DNA of 64,000 nt from UBA4408 sp002389785 (GCA_035438985.1 DAORJK010000013.1:30797-94796); one strand, 5' to 3'. Positions 43,463 to 54,240 are shown, numbered from the stretch's first letter. Notes: generated from the sequence alone by a model not told the origin. Program-made: numbers and translations.

Positions 43463-45364
43463 ATGAGTTATTCTTATCAACTAAAAACGAAGCAGGAGTA
43501 CGAAGCTGCTTATAAAAAGAGTGTCGATCAACCGGAAGAATTTTGGTCAACAGTTGCATCAAATTTTCACTGGAAAAAAAAATGGAACAAGGTACTCGAC
43601 TGGAATTTTAAAGACCCAAAAATAACCTGGTTTGAAGGGGCAAAACTCAACATCACAGAAAATTGCCTTGATCGTCATTTGGCTGAAAATGGCAACACCA
43701 CGGCTCTGCTTTGGGAAAGCAATAATCCAAATGAGCCTGCTCGAAAAATCAGCTACAACGAGTTGCATCATTTGGTTTGCAAGTTTGGCAACGTCCTTAA
43801 AAATAATGGAGTAAAAAAAGGCGACCGTGTGTGTATTTACATGGGAATGATTCCTGAATTGGCCATTGCTGTTTTGGCTTGTGCACGAATTGGTGCTGTT
43901 CACTCTGTTGTGTTTGGTGGCTTTTCGGCTCAGTCAATTTCCGATCGATTACAAGATGCTAAAGCCGAATATATCGTTACCTGCGATGGCGCATTTCGTG
44001 GTGCAAAAGCAATTCCTCTTAAAGCAATAATTGATGATGCCTTGGTAAATTGTGAGTTTGTAAAACGAGTGATTGTGTGCGAACGAACCGATACTCCGGT
44101 GAGTATGATAAAGGGGCGCGATGTGTGGTGGAACGATGAAATGGAACATGCAAGCCCTGAATGCCCTGCCGAAGAAATGGATGCAGAAGATATGTTGTTT
44201 ATACTTTATACTTCAGGTTCTACCGGCAAACCCAAAGGAGTAGTGCACACTTGTGCTGGATACATGGTTTGGGCGAACTATACTTTTGTTAATGTATTTC
44301 AGTACCAGCCCGGACAGGTGCATTTTTGTACTGCTGATATTGGCTGGATTACCGGACACAGTTATATTATTTACGGACCACTAAGTGCAGGAGCTACTAG
44401 CTTATTATTTGAAGGAGTACCAACTTATCCGGATGCTGGCAGGTTTTGGGAAATTGTAGATAAGTTTAAGGTAAACATACTCTACACAGCCCCAACAGCA
44501 ATTCGAAGTTTAATGGCTTACGGGCTTGACTCCTTAACCGGGAAAAGCTTAGAAAGTTTAAAGGTGTTAGGTACTGTAGGAGAGCCCATAAACGAAGAAG
44601 CTTGGCATTGGTATCATGAGCAGATAGGAAAAAAGAATTGCCCTATTGTTGATACTTGGTGGCAAACTGAAACTGGCGGAATTTTAATTTCAAATATTGC
44701 CGGTGTAACTCCGCACAAGCCTGCCCATGCAACTTTGCCGCTTCCCGGAGTTCAACCCTGTTTGTTGGATGAAAAAGGAAATGAACTTGTAGGAAACAAC
44801 GTGAGCGGTAATTTATGCTTAAAATTTCCTTGGCCAGGAATGCTTCGCACTACTTATGGTGACCACGAACGCTGCAGGGTAAACTATTTCGCAACCTATG
44901 AAAATTTATACTTCACCGGAGATGGTTGTTTGCGCGATGAAAACGGAAATTATCGTATTACCGGTCGTGTTGACGATGTGCTTAATGTAAGCGGACACCG
45001 CATTGGTACCGCCGAGGTAGAGAATGCCATTAACATGCATTCCGGTGTTGTAGAAAGTGCTGTTGTTGGTTATCCTCATGATATAAAGGGACAGGGAATT
45101 TATGCATATGTAATTTATAATGGGCATCACGGAGATTTGAATTTAGCGAAACAAGACATTTCGCTCACTGTTTCGAAAATAATTGGAGCAATAGCAAAAC
45201 CTGATAAAATTCAGTTTGTTAGCGGCTTGCCAAAAACACGAAGTGGAAAAATTATGCGCCGAATTTTACGCAAAATAGCAGAAGGCGAAACTTCCAATTT
45301 AGGCGATACCAGTACTTTGTTAGACCCGGCTGTGGTGGATGAAATAAAGTCGGGGAAGGTGTGA
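43463..45364 (+). CDS. acs: Acetyl-CoA synthetase (AMP-forming)
   Basis: 633 residues, the usual length. The adenylate-forming motif is ILYTSGSTGKPKG (about residue 250), with TGDGCLRDENGNYRITGR (about 480) and the C-terminal Lys motif PKTRSGKIMRR near residue 590, where acetylation normally controls activity. The N-terminal ACS domain (YKKSVDQPEEFWSTVAS) and DTWWQTETGGI are present, all matching Acs. It converts acetate, ATP and CoA to acetyl-CoA. It follows the BNR protein by 10 nt and converges with the next minus-strand gene. Confidence 0.95.
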   Translation: MSYSYQLKTKQEYEAAYKKSVDQPEEFWSTVASNFHWKKKWNKVLDWNFKDPKITWFEGAKLNITENCLDRHLAENGNTTALLWESNNPNEPARKISYNELHHLVCKFGNVLKNNGVKKGDRVCIYMGMIPELAIAVLACARIGAVHSVVFGGFSAQSISDRLQDAKAEYIVTCDGAFRGAKAIPLKAIIDDALVNCEFVKRVIVCERTDTPVSMIKGRDVWWNDEMEHASPECPAEEMDAEDMLFILYTSGSTGKPKGVVHTCAGYMVWANYTFVNVFQYQPGQVHFCTADIGWITGHSYIIYGPLSAGATSLLFEGVPTYPDAGRFWEIVDKFKVNILYTAPTAIRSLMAYGLDSLTGKSLESLKVLGTVGEPINEEAWHWYHEQIGKKNCPIVDTWWQTETGGILISNIAGVTPHKPAHATLPLPGVQPCLLDEKGNELVGNNVSGNLCLKFPWPGMLRTTYGDHERCRVNYFATYENLYFTGDGCLRDENGNYRITGRVDDVLNVSGHRIGTAEVENAINMHSGVVESAVVGYPHDIKGQGIYAYVIYNGHHGDLNLAKQDISLTVSKIIGAIAKPDKIQFVSGLPKTRSGKIMRRILRKIAEGETSNLGDTSTLLDPAVVDEIKSGKV

Positions 45365-45368
45365 GGTA

Positions 45369-46931
45369 TTATTCAAACCCAACTCTCATCAGCTTAAACA
45401 ATCGTCCTCTATCGGAATAAATTAGTAATTCATTGGGCAGGGTTTGTAGGTATATTTTAGGTCGGGGATACATCGGTTTATCGGAGGGAGTTAATAATGA
45501 ACGACGTTTCATGTTGCCTTGGGCATCCAATGTTACCAATACACAGGTTGATTTTCGAACACCTCCAAAAATTCTATATTCTCTTGGGTTAGCTATAGTT
45601 AAGTTTCGTGAATTGTCGTTAAAAATGATGTTTGCAGTACTTCCCGAAATTGCAAGCGAATAACTGCTGTATGGGCCTTTATCGTTCACCGTAACTTGTG
45701 TTTTTGGAACCATTTTTACCCAGTTTATTTTACCGGCAGTATCAATGGAAGCAACTATTAAATCATTAAAATTATAGTAATAATCGGTTGAGGTATACCT
45801 TCCATTATAACTCACATAGGTTTGTACATATCGCTGTTCGGCAACCATAAAGGCTCCGCCATCGCTTCGTTCGAGCAAGTGATTAATTTTAAACTGCCTT
45901 AACTCCTCTCCTCTTTTTGCTTTACTAACCGACATTACATTTTGTAAAAATCCCTTTTCTAAATCCTTGAATCCTTTTGATTTTACTTCTCGTGTTTTAC
46001 CATCAATACACAAGTAAAATGTTCCGGCCAAATCGTCTGAATAACGGCCTTTATTTGAAAAAAATCCGGCAGCAACCAAATCCTGCTTTGAGTTAATTTT
46101 AAAACTCATATCCGAAATTGTTTTACCATCCAATTGTATATCAAATTCTTTTACAACACTATTGTTGGGCTCCATCAAAAGTATTTTATAAAGATAACTG
46201 GGTCTATCTTTAAACCAATTGCTTTTTTCGCCCACAGTTTCGGTTAGCATGTAAAAGTTGCCACTTTTATCAAGCACATAATCGTGTACTGTAAAATTTC
46301 CACTTACAAAAGGTAATTCAATGGTTGAATTCTGGTATAACTCGTTAAGGTCTTGATCAATTATTTTATACGAAAATCGAGTGTTCGTTCCCTTCTTGTT
46401 GAATTGGTTTTTAAAAACCAGAATTTTACTGCTATCGGTTGAGAGTAAAAAAATAAAATCAAGCTTCTCACCCTTGTTTTCGGCAAGCACCTCATCTAAT
46501 TGCTTGCGATCGTTATCGGGTTCTCCATCCGGCTTTACATGTTGCACATAAGCTGTCGTTAGGTTGTTTTCTTTGTTGTAAAACGAGGTAAACAACAGTA
46601 ATTTCCCGTTAAGGCAAATCAAGTCTTCAAAGTGAACGTGCCTATTCTCACCTATTTCAGGCATTTTCAGTTCTTTCGAATAAATGAGCGACAAGGTTTC
46701 TGCATCATACTTTTCGATAAATTGGTCAGTAGGGCAAAAGGGACAAAAAGGATTATAGGTGTCTTTCACAAAATAAATTGACCGAGCATCTCTTCCAACA
46801 AACCTTGAAGGATATAGCTTTTTATCTGCCTCCGTTTCGGGCCCCCATTGAACTTTTGCCGTTTGAGCAGAAAGGGATTTTACTTGAACAGCAAACAGTA
46901 TACAGAAAAAGATGTTTTGTAGCAGCTTCAA
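45369..46931 (-). CDS. Hypothetical exported protein
   Basis: 520 residues, the only start near the signal peptide being a TTG at 46931; no in-frame ATG precedes the signal (NIFFCILFAVQVKSLSAQ). The mature part is beta-rich with a CPFCPTDQ motif near residue 65 and propeller-like strands. No sorting domain or named family is seen. It lies 20 nt downstream of the yebC-like gene, so it may be co-transcribed with it. Confidence 0.65.
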   Translation of the reverse strand: MKLLQNIFFCILFAVQVKSLSAQTAKVQWGPETEADKKLYPSRFVGRDARSIYFVKDTYNPFCPFCPTDQFIEKYDAETLSLIYSKELKMPEIGENRHVHFEDLICLNGKLLLFTSFYNKENNLTTAYVQHVKPDGEPDNDRKQLDEVLAENKGEKLDFIFLLSTDSSKILVFKNQFNKKGTNTRFSYKIIDQDLNELYQNSTIELPFVSGNFTVHDYVLDKSGNFYMLTETVGEKSNWFKDRPSYLYKILLMEPNNSVVKEFDIQLDGKTISDMSFKINSKQDLVAAGFFSNKGRYSDDLAGTFYLCIDGKTREVKSKGFKDLEKGFLQNVMSVSKAKRGEELRQFKINHLLERSDGGAFMVAEQRYVQTYVSYNGRYTSTDYYYNFNDLIVASIDTAGKINWVKMVPKTQVTVNDKGPYSSYSLAISGSTANIIFNDNSRNLTIANPREYRIFGGVRKSTCVLVTLDAQGNMKRRSLLTPSDKPMYPRPKIYLQTLPNELLIYSDRGRLFKLMRVGFE

Positions 46932-46951
46932 TACAGCAAAGCCTCTAGAGG

Positions 46952-47662
46952 CTATTTTAAATTGTGATATACATTTTGTACATCATCATCGGCCTCAATT
47001 TTTTCAACCAAGGTCATAATTTCTTCACTTTGTGCTTCTGTTAATTCAGTTTGATTTTGTGGTACACGCATGTTTTCAGAACTAATTACATTCACCTTTT
47101 TTTCTTCCAACGCTTTGTGCATCATTCCAAAATCATGAAAAGCTGTTTCCACAATTATTTCATTTTCGTCGTTTAGGTAAACATCCTGAGCTCCAAAATC
47201 GATGAGTTCCAGCTCCAGCTCTTCTACATTTAAACCTTCTGATTTAATTTTAAAAACCCCTTTGCGCTCAAATAAAAAATCAAGCGATCCTGTTTTGCCG
47301 AGTGTTCCGTTGCCTCTATTAAAATACATGCGAATATTGGCAACCGTACGTGTTGGATTGTCGGTAGCACATTCAACCAAGATGGCAATTCCATATGGAC
47401 CATAACCTTCGTATACTACTTCTTCAAAATCTTTTTCCTCTTTTGATGAGGCTCTTTTTATGGCTGCCTCAATCCGATCTTTGGGCATATTAATTCCCTT
47501 CGCATTTTGCATCGCCATGCGCAAACGTGGATTCATGTTTGGGTCGGGCCCTCCTTGCTTCACAGCAATTGCAATTTCTTTTCCTGCACGAGTAAAACCT
47601 TTTGCCATTTTATCGTAACGGGCAAACATCTTATATTTTCGTTTTTCAAATACTCTTCCCAT
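46952..47662 (-). CDS. YebC/PmpR-family transcriptional regulator
   Basis: 236 residues from ATG 47662. The family core is present: KRKYKMFARYDKMAKGFTRAGKEIA, GPDPNMNPRLRMAMQNAKGINMPKDRIEAAIKRA, YEGYGPYGIAILVECATDNPTRTVANIR, and GSLDFLFERKGVF. YebC proteins are DNA-binding regulators and, in some lineages, help ribosomes at proline runs. The usual neighbour ruvC is absent. Confidence 0.93.
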   Translation of the reverse strand: MGRVFEKRKYKMFARYDKMAKGFTRAGKEIAIAVKQGGPDPNMNPRLRMAMQNAKGINMPKDRIEAAIKRASSKEEKDFEEVVYEGYGPYGIAILVECATDNPTRTVANIRMYFNRGNGTLGKTGSLDFLFERKGVFKIKSEGLNVEELELELIDFGAQDVYLNDENEIIVETAFHDFGMMHKALEEKKVNVISSENMRVPQNQTELTEAQSEEIMTLVEKIEADDDVQNVYHNLK

Positions 47663-47833
47663 AAGGCTTGATATGTAAATATTTTTCAAAACTAAAAAAT
47701 TCTACGCAGCATTTCAATTCTTATTCGGCAGTAGATGTGTAATTACGATGCTCATTTTGCTATTTTTACCGCTGTTGTACATGGTTTTATTCACAACATC
47801 TCGATGAATTTGGCGTTAGATGTTGTTTGCCCA

Positions 47834-50800
47834 ATGGTTGATTTGAAGAAACTTTTTTTACTGTTTATGATTCTGTTTGCTTTCGCTGAAGCGGATGCCC
47901 AGAAATTGTTTTCTCCGAAACGAACAAAAATAATTTTTCTACAATCCGATACACTTCAACTCGACACCCTGAGCATAGTTGCCGGAAGTGTAGTATTAAC
48001 AGATAGTTCGGGAGTGCTTATACCAACAACATCTTACAAAGTATTAGCAAACAGCGGTCGGCTCGTGTTTTTACCGGAACTGTTGAAAGATAGTCTCCTT
48101 ACTTCAAAAACCATCCTAGCTAGCTACAGTGTATTTCCCTTTTTGTTTGGCAAAGCTAGGTACCATAAAAATAGTACCTGGCTAAAACCCGATGAATCCG
48201 GTAAAGTAAATCCCTTTGTGTATACAGATATTGAAAAGAAAAACAACGACTTTTTTGCGAGTGAAGGCTTATCAAAAAATGGCAGTATTTCGCGTGGTAT
48301 TGCCTTTGGAAACAATCAGGATGTGGTGTTGAATTCGAATTTGAATTTACAGCTCAGCGGAAAAATTACCGATAAAATTAGCATCTTGGCTGCCATTGCT
48401 GACGACAATATTCCCATACAACCGGAAGGTAACACGCAACAATTACAAGAATTTGATCGTGTATACATTCAATTTAATGACGATAAATCAAAATTAATAG
48501 CGGGCGATTTTCAATTGTTGCGGCCTAATTCCTACTTTATGAATTATTTTAAAAAGTCGCAGGGTGCCAGCTTTACTAGCAGTTTTGGCTTGGGTGCTAC
48601 TCCCGAAAAACAAAAAAACAACACACTCGCCGTAGCATTAAGTGCTGCTGTTTCGAAAGGTAAGTTTTCGCGGAACGTGATTATTGGAACAGAGGGAAAT
48701 CAAGGACCTTATCGCTTGCGCGGTGCCGAAAATGAAAGCTACATAGTAATACTTTCGGGTTCTGAAAAAATTTACCTCGATGGGCAATTGCTTGAGCGCG
48801 GACAAGAAAATGACTATGTGATTGACTACAACACTGCCGAAGTTAGTTTTACTCCCAAGCGAATTATCACGAAAGACAAACGCATTACTGCCGAGTTTCA
48901 ATACAGCGACCGCAACTATGCACGTTCATTATACGATGTGGGTGCTGACTACAAAAACAACAAGCTGAACGTGCGTATCCACTATTTTTCGGAACAAGAC
49001 AACAAAAAGAAACCGCTGTTGCAGGAGCTAAAAACAAGCGATAAGCTCGTTCTTGATAGCATCGGCGACAATTTGGAGGAAGCTCTTATAGCAGGAGTTG
49101 ACACGAGTGGGTACTTACCAAATACCATACTCTATAAAGCAATTGACACCTTGGGCTATAGCAATGTATTTGTATATTCAAACGATTCATCAAAGGCCAT
49201 TTACCGATTAAATTTTAGCAATGTTGGAAGTGGTAAGGGAAACTATGTACCTGCCGCAACCAGCGCAAATGGTAAGGTATATCAATGGGTTGCTCCTGTG
49301 AACGGACAAGCTCAGGGAAGCTATGAGCCGGTTGTTTTGCTTATTACTCCCAAACAAAAACAAATGTTGGTTGTTGCTGCCGATTATGCCATTGCCCACA
49401 ATTTTAATTCAAGTATTGAATTGGCCTATACCAATTTTGATAAAAACACCTTCTCATCAAAAAACAAAACCGACGACGAAGGATATGCTTTGCGGTTTTT
49501 GTTGACAAAACGAACCCCTCTATCTGCAAAAGAAAACGACACCTTGCATTTAATTACAGGGACAAATTTAGAAGTTGTGAGTAAATACTTTTCGCCCATT
49601 GAACGCTTTCGAAGTATTGAGTTTGATCGCGACTGGAATCGCGCAGCAATAAGCGGTACAAATTTGCAAAACATCGTTGGTGCTAAATTGGGTGTTGAAA
49701 AAAAATCGCTCGGAACAGCAGTTTATCAGCTTAATAGTTTCGTTGAGCAATCGGTTTATCGTGGCTTTCAGCATAGTCTTACCAGCGACATTTCGAAAAG
49801 AGGTTTTCAATTGGTTGCCCGCTCGAGTTTGCTTACCAACAAAACAGAAATCAACAACGGGCAATTTTTGAAATACAAAGCAGTTCTCTCAAAAGAAATT
49901 CCATGGGTAAAAATAGGTGCCGGTATTGAGCAGGAAGAAAATAAAACAAGTTTGCTAAACACCGATTCACTACTAGCGATTAGCTTTCGTTTTCTCGAAT
50001 GGCAAGCATTTGTACAAAGCGCCGATACCGCAAAAAATTCGTTTCGAATTAGCTACCTCAATCGAAGCGATTGGTTACCCGATACGAATGGGCTCCTAAC
50101 AAAGGCTTCGGTTGGACAAAGTGTTGCCGCCAATTTGCTTTTGTCTAAAAATGCAAACAGTGTTTTGCAAATTAGCGGAACATATCGCAAACTTACTATT
50201 GTTGATAGTTTACTGTTGGCTCAACAACCCGATAACTCATTGGTAGCAAGAATTGAATATACTGCACGCTTTTTAAAAGGAGCCATTACAACTTCTACTT
50301 TTTATGAAGTTGGTTCGGGATTGGAAGTAAAAAAAGAGTTTTCGTATATCAAAGTGCAGCCGGGGCAAGGTTTGTACGAATGGATTGATGCCGACAATGA
50401 TAGCATTGAAGACTTAGATGAGTTTTTTGTTGCGGTATTTGCAGATAAAAAACAATACATAAAGGTATTTACACCTACCAGTGATTTTGTAAAAACTTAC
50501 AACAATCAGTTCAGTGAAATACTGCAATTATCGCCTGCTAACGTTTGGAGTGGGAAAAAAGGTTTTCGAAAATTTCTAGCTCTTTTGAGCAATCAAACTG
50601 CCTATAGAATTGACCGTAAAACCAGCAATACCGATGTAGAAAAGTTTTTGAATCCATTTTTAAATCAAAGTAAAGATGTTGAGATAGTAACATTGAATTC
50701 GTCTTTTAGAAACACCTTCTTTGTGAATCGCTTTAACTCGCGTTTTGGATTCGATTATTCCTATCAGCAAACCAAAAATAAATCGCTACTAGTAAGTGGA

Positions 50801-51355
50801 TCCGAGCAACGTTCAAATCTATTTCACAGTTTCAAAATTCGTTGGAACATCACACGAAAGTGGCTGCTTAGCAACGATGCTAGTGTCGGTGTAAAATCGT
50901 CCTTTTCTGAGTTTTTCAATTCTCGCAATTACACCATCAATTACCTCAGTACTGAACCAAAATTAAGCTTTCAACCTTCAACCAATTTCAGGGCAACTGT
51001 AAATTACGAATACTCTGAAAAAACAAGTAAAACCATAAGTTTAAATGAAGACAGTTTGCGGGCAATTGGTCAAAAATTGGGTGCCGAAATCAAATACACA
51101 AAAGCCGAACAAGGCAGCCTGCTTGCCAAGTTTAATTTTATATTGTTTAGTTACCCGGGTGATGCAAATTCGCAACTTGCTTACGAAATGTTAGAAGGGT
51201 TACAACCAGGAAAAAACTATACCTGGAATGTTAGCTATCAGCGCAACCTTGCCAATAACATACAGTTGAATTTAAGTTATGACGGGCGCAAATCAAATGC
51301 TGCAAACGGAAGAATTGTGCACATTGGCAATGTAATGGTGAGGGCATTTTTTTAG
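47834..51355 (+). CDS. Large probable outer-membrane beta-barrel protein
   Basis: I choose ATG 47834 (1173 residues), which begins a signal peptide (LKKLFLLFMILFAFAEADAQ); the frame is open 99 nt further upstream without a better start. The N-terminal part (about 25-130) is Ig-like; then comes NNDFFASEGLSKNGSISRGIAFGN and GNTQQLQEFDRVYIQFNDDKSKLIAGDFQL. The second half has many alternating-strand segments and the protein ends with Phe-Phe, as in outer-membrane barrels. I do not recognise the family, though this type of protein occurs in Bacteroidota genomes. Transport or surface assembly is possible. Confidence 0.72.
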   Translation: MVDLKKLFLLFMILFAFAEADAQKLFSPKRTKIIFLQSDTLQLDTLSIVAGSVVLTDSSGVLIPTTSYKVLANSGRLVFLPELLKDSLLTSKTILASYSVFPFLFGKARYHKNSTWLKPDESGKVNPFVYTDIEKKNNDFFASEGLSKNGSISRGIAFGNNQDVVLNSNLNLQLSGKITDKISILAAIADDNIPIQPEGNTQQLQEFDRVYIQFNDDKSKLIAGDFQLLRPNSYFMNYFKKSQGASFTSSFGLGATPEKQKNNTLAVALSAAVSKGKFSRNVIIGTEGNQGPYRLRGAENESYIVILSGSEKIYLDGQLLERGQENDYVIDYNTAEVSFTPKRIITKDKRITAEFQYSDRNYARSLYDVGADYKNNKLNVRIHYFSEQDNKKKPLLQELKTSDKLVLDSIGDNLEEALIAGVDTSGYLPNTILYKAIDTLGYSNVFVYSNDSSKAIYRLNFSNVGSGKGNYVPAATSANGKVYQWVAPVNGQAQGSYEPVVLLITPKQKQMLVVAADYAIAHNFNSSIELAYTNFDKNTFSSKNKTDDEGYALRFLLTKRTPLSAKENDTLHLITGTNLEVVSKYFSPIERFRSIEFDRDWNRAAISGTNLQNIVGAKLGVEKKSLGTAVYQLNSFVEQSVYRGFQHSLTSDISKRGFQLVARSSLLTNKTEINNGQFLKYKAVLSKEIPWVKIGAGIEQEENKTSLLNTDSLLAISFRFLEWQAFVQSADTAKNSFRISYLNRSDWLPDTNGLLTKASVGQSVAANLLLSKNANSVLQISGTYRKLTIVDSLLLAQQPDNSLVARIEYTARFLKGAITTSTFYEVGSGLEVKKEFSYIKVQPGQGLYEWIDADNDSIEDLDEFFVAVFADKKQYIKVFTPTSDFVKTYNNQFSEILQLSPANVWSGKKGFRKFLALLSNQTAYRIDRKTSNTDVEKFLNPFLNQSKDVEIVTLNSSFRNTFFVNRFNSRFGFDYSYQQTKNKSLLVSGSEQRSNLFHSFKIRWNITRKWLLSNDASVGVKSSFSEFFNSRNYTINYLSTEPKLSFQPSTNFRATVNYEYSEKTSKTISLNEDSLRAIGQKLGAEIKYTKAEQGSLLAKFNFILFSYPGDANSQLAYEMLEGLQPGKNYTWNVSYQRNLANNIQLNLSYDGRKSNAANGRIVHIGNVMVRAFF

Positions 51356-51446
51356 AAATAGCGATTGTTTTAAGAGGGATGCAACTAAAATATCTCACCC
51401 TATTTTGAGAATATCTTCTAGCTAACTAACTTTCATACAAAAACTG

Positions 51447-51454
51447 TATTTTTA
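51447..51454 (+). promoter_or_regulatory. Candidate -7 box (TATTTTTA) for the SlyD-like gene
   Basis: The box ends 24 nt before the ATG, the same spacing as near-identical boxes before the Mpo1-like gene (54233) and the collagen-like lipoprotein gene (55217). It is close to TAnnTTTG; the -33 element is unclear. Confidence 0.35.
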
Positions 51455-51478
51455 CACCTCATTTTTTAAACCCTTACA

Positions 51479-51991
51479 ATGATTATAGAAAATAAAAAAG
51501 TGGTGAGTGTAAATTATCACTTAACGGTGAATGAAAACAACATGGAAGTGTTAGTTGAAAAAACGGATGCCGAACATCCATTTGTTTTTTTATTCGGTGC
51601 AGGTGGATTGCTGGAAGCATTTGAAAATAACCTAAAAGGAAAACAAGTAGGCGATAGTTTTGATTTTAAAATTGAAGCCGAAAATGGATATGGATTGGTA
51701 GATGAAGATAGTATTGTTACAATTCCAATTGAAGCATTTAAAGCGGAAGATGGGAGTATTGATGAAGAAATGGTAAAAGTTGGAAATACACTTCCAATGA
51801 CCGACAACGAAGGAAACCGTTTGCAGGGTGTTGTGGAAGAAATTACCGCTGCACATGTACGAATGGATTTCAATCATCCGCTTGCTGGACAGGATTTACG
51901 CTTTAAAGGAATTGTACTCGACATTCGTGATGCCAGCGCTGAAGAGCTTGCACATGGACATGTACACGGCCCACATGGACATCATCATTAA
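51479..51991 (+). CDS. SlyD-like FKBP-type peptidyl-prolyl isomerase
   Basis: 170 residues. FKBP/SlyD core: VVSVNYHLTVNEN, PFVFLFGAGGLLEAFENNLKGKQVGD, FKIEAENGYGLVDEDSI, with the insert-in-flap region (SIDEEMVKVGNTLP) and DFNHPLAGQDLRFKGIVLDIRDA. The C-terminal tail is His-rich (HGHVHGPHGHHH), typical of SlyD, which can bind nickel and other metals. It catalyses proline cis-trans isomerisation and acts as a chaperone. Stand-alone gene upstream of dxs. Confidence 0.92.
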   Translation: MIIENKKVVSVNYHLTVNENNMEVLVEKTDAEHPFVFLFGAGGLLEAFENNLKGKQVGDSFDFKIEAENGYGLVDEDSIVTIPIEAFKAEDGSIDEEMVKVGNTLPMTDNEGNRLQGVVEEITAAHVRMDFNHPLAGQDLRFKGIVLDIRDASAEELAHGHVHGPHGHHH

Positions 51992-52077
51992 GAAATGTTA
52001 ATTTACAGATAACAATTGGGGTTAACACAATAACCCAATTGAAACGAAGTTGTTGTCTCGGATTATTAAAAAATAAA

Positions 52078-54006
52078 ATGGAAATAAAAGCAGGCCCTCT
52101 TCTTGAAACTATTGAGTTTCCGGCAGACTTAAAAAAACTCGACGAAAGTCAGTTGAAACAAGTTTGCGACGAATTGCGTCAGTTTATCATTGATGTAGTA
52201 TCGATAAAGGGCGGGCACTTTGGCGCAAGCCTTGGAGTTGTGGAGTTATCTGTGGCTTTGCACTATGTATTCAATACACCCTACGATCAATTGGTTTGGG
52301 ATGTTGGGCATCAAGCATACGGGCATAAAATATTAACCGGCCGCCGCAAACAATTTCACACAAACCGCATATACAAAGGCATAAGCGGATTTCCAAAAAG
52401 AAGCGAAAGCGAATACGATACCTTTGGTGTTGGACACTCTTCTACTTCCATTTCGGCTGCTTTAGGAATGGCTGTTGCTTCGCATTTTAAAGGAGAAAAA
52501 GACCGACAACACATTGCTGTAATTGGTGATGGTGCTATGACTGCAGGACTGGCATTTGAGGGGCTTAACCATGCCGGTGTTGAAAAGTCAAATTTACTGG
52601 TAGTGCTCAACGATAACTGTATGAGCATTGATCCAAATGTTGGAGCTTTGAAAGAATACCTTACCGATATTACTACTTCTCATACCTACAATAAGGCTAA
52701 GGATGAGATTTGGAAATTACTTGGAAAAATAAGCAAGTTTGGCCCGAATGCACAAGAAATTGCCTCCAAGGTAGAAAACGGAATAAAGGCGACTTTACTG
52801 CGCCAAAGCAATTTGTTTGAAGCGCTTAAATTCCGCTATTTTGGCCCCGTTGATGGACACGATGTTGAAAGGTTAGCAAAGGTTTTAGCCGATTTAAAAG
52901 ACATTCCGGGTCCAAAAATATTGCACATACTTACCGTAAAAGGAAAAGGATATAAGTTTAGTGAAGAGGGTAATCAAACCACTTGGCATGCGCCCGGACT
53001 GTTTAACAAAGACACCGGCGAAATTGTTAAGGTAATGCCCACTTCTCCACAAGCACCTAAATACCAAGATGTATTTGGACATACCATTGTTGAGCTTGCC
53101 GAAAAAAACGAAAAAATAATGGGAATTACACCCGCTATGCCCAGTGGTTGTTCGCTCAACATAATGATGAAGGCAATGCCAAACAGGGCTTTTGATGTAG
53201 GTATTGCAGAGCAGCATGCGGTAACTTTTTCAGCAGGACTTGCCACACAAGGATTGTTGCCTTTTTGCAATATTTATTCAAGCTTTATGCAACGCGCCTA
53301 CGATCAGGTAATACACGATGTTGCACTGCAAAATTTGAATGTTGTTTTTTGTTTGGATCGGGGTGGATTTGCGGGTGCCGATGGTGCAACTCATCACGGC
53401 GCATATGATTTGGCTTATTTTCGATGCATACCAAACATGGTTGTGGCAGCACCCATGAACGAGGAAGAGCTTCGCAACATGATGTATACCGCCCAACTCG
53501 AAAACAAAGGACCTTTCAGCATTCGCTATCCTCGTGGAAATGGCGTAATGCCCGAATGGAAAACTCCATTTCGTGAATTACAAATTGGGAAAGGTCGTCG
53601 CTTAGTAAATGGAGAAGACATTGCAATTTTAACTATTGGACATCCCGGAAATTTCGCCACCAAAGCTTGTTCTGAATTATTGAAAGATGGCATTAGCGCA
53701 GCTCATTACGACATGCGTTTTGCCAAACCAATTGACGAATTGTTGCTCCACGAAGTATTTACCAAATTTAATCGAGTAATTACTGTTGAAGATGGATGTA
53801 TAATTGGAGGAATGGGAAGTGCGGTAGTTGAGTTTATGGCCGAAAATGGGTACCATGCGCAAGTTTGCCGTTTGGGAATTCCCGACAAATACATTCACCA
53901 TGGTGAGCAAAAAGAGTTGTGGGCCGAGTGTGGTTTTGATGTGGCTGGAATTGTAAGCTCAGCAAAGGAAATTATTGCTGCAAAGCGCGCCAGCATGGCG
54001 GGATAG
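52078..54006 (+). CDS. dxs: 1-deoxy-D-xylulose-5-phosphate synthase
   Basis: 642 residues from ATG 52078 (a TTG at 52039 would add 13 unlike residues). The thiamine-diphosphate motif is AVIGDGAMTAGLAFEGLNHA ... VVLNDN; upstream is GGHFGASLGVVELSVALHY and WDVGHQAYGHKILTGR. The transketolase pyrimidine domain has VGIAEQHAVTFSAGLA and DRGGFAGADGATHHGAYDLA. It condenses pyruvate with glyceraldehyde-3-phosphate in the first step of the MEP isoprenoid pathway, also feeding thiamine and pyridoxal synthesis. Full length and motifs are intact. No related pathway gene is adjacent. Confidence 0.97.
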   Translation: MEIKAGPLLETIEFPADLKKLDESQLKQVCDELRQFIIDVVSIKGGHFGASLGVVELSVALHYVFNTPYDQLVWDVGHQAYGHKILTGRRKQFHTNRIYKGISGFPKRSESEYDTFGVGHSSTSISAALGMAVASHFKGEKDRQHIAVIGDGAMTAGLAFEGLNHAGVEKSNLLVVLNDNCMSIDPNVGALKEYLTDITTSHTYNKAKDEIWKLLGKISKFGPNAQEIASKVENGIKATLLRQSNLFEALKFRYFGPVDGHDVERLAKVLADLKDIPGPKILHILTVKGKGYKFSEEGNQTTWHAPGLFNKDTGEIVKVMPTSPQAPKYQDVFGHTIVELAEKNEKIMGITPAMPSGCSLNIMMKAMPNRAFDVGIAEQHAVTFSAGLATQGLLPFCNIYSSFMQRAYDQVIHDVALQNLNVVFCLDRGGFAGADGATHHGAYDLAYFRCIPNMVVAAPMNEEELRNMMYTAQLENKGPFSIRYPRGNGVMPEWKTPFRELQIGKGRRLVNGEDIAILTIGHPGNFATKACSELLKDGISAAHYDMRFAKPIDELLLHEVFTKFNRVITVEDGCIIGGMGSAVVEFMAENGYHAQVCRLGIPDKYIHHGEQKELWAECGFDVAGIVSSAKEIIAAKRASMAG

Positions 54007-54232
54007 GACGAAAGAAAAACTTGGGCTTGGCGGTGTGTTTTATACTCTGCTCCAAAAGGAAAACCCTCCCGGCACCCCAATGTCCACCACCATGAAAGGA
54101 CACCTTCTTCCGAAAGGGTTTTTATTTTACGAATTCATTTGAGTGAATTCGGCATGACTATTCTTATCAACAAATATAATTTGATGCAGGGTTTTTAATT
54201 TGTGACCTAGCGCACATTTTTAAGGTTTTTGC

Positions 54233-54240
54233 TATTTTTC
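54233..54240 (+). promoter_or_regulatory. Candidate -7 box (TATTTTTC) for the Mpo1-like gene
   Basis: TATTTTTC ends 23 nt before the ATG at 54264, matching the spacing of similar boxes at 51447 and 55217. No clear -33 element. Confidence 0.35.
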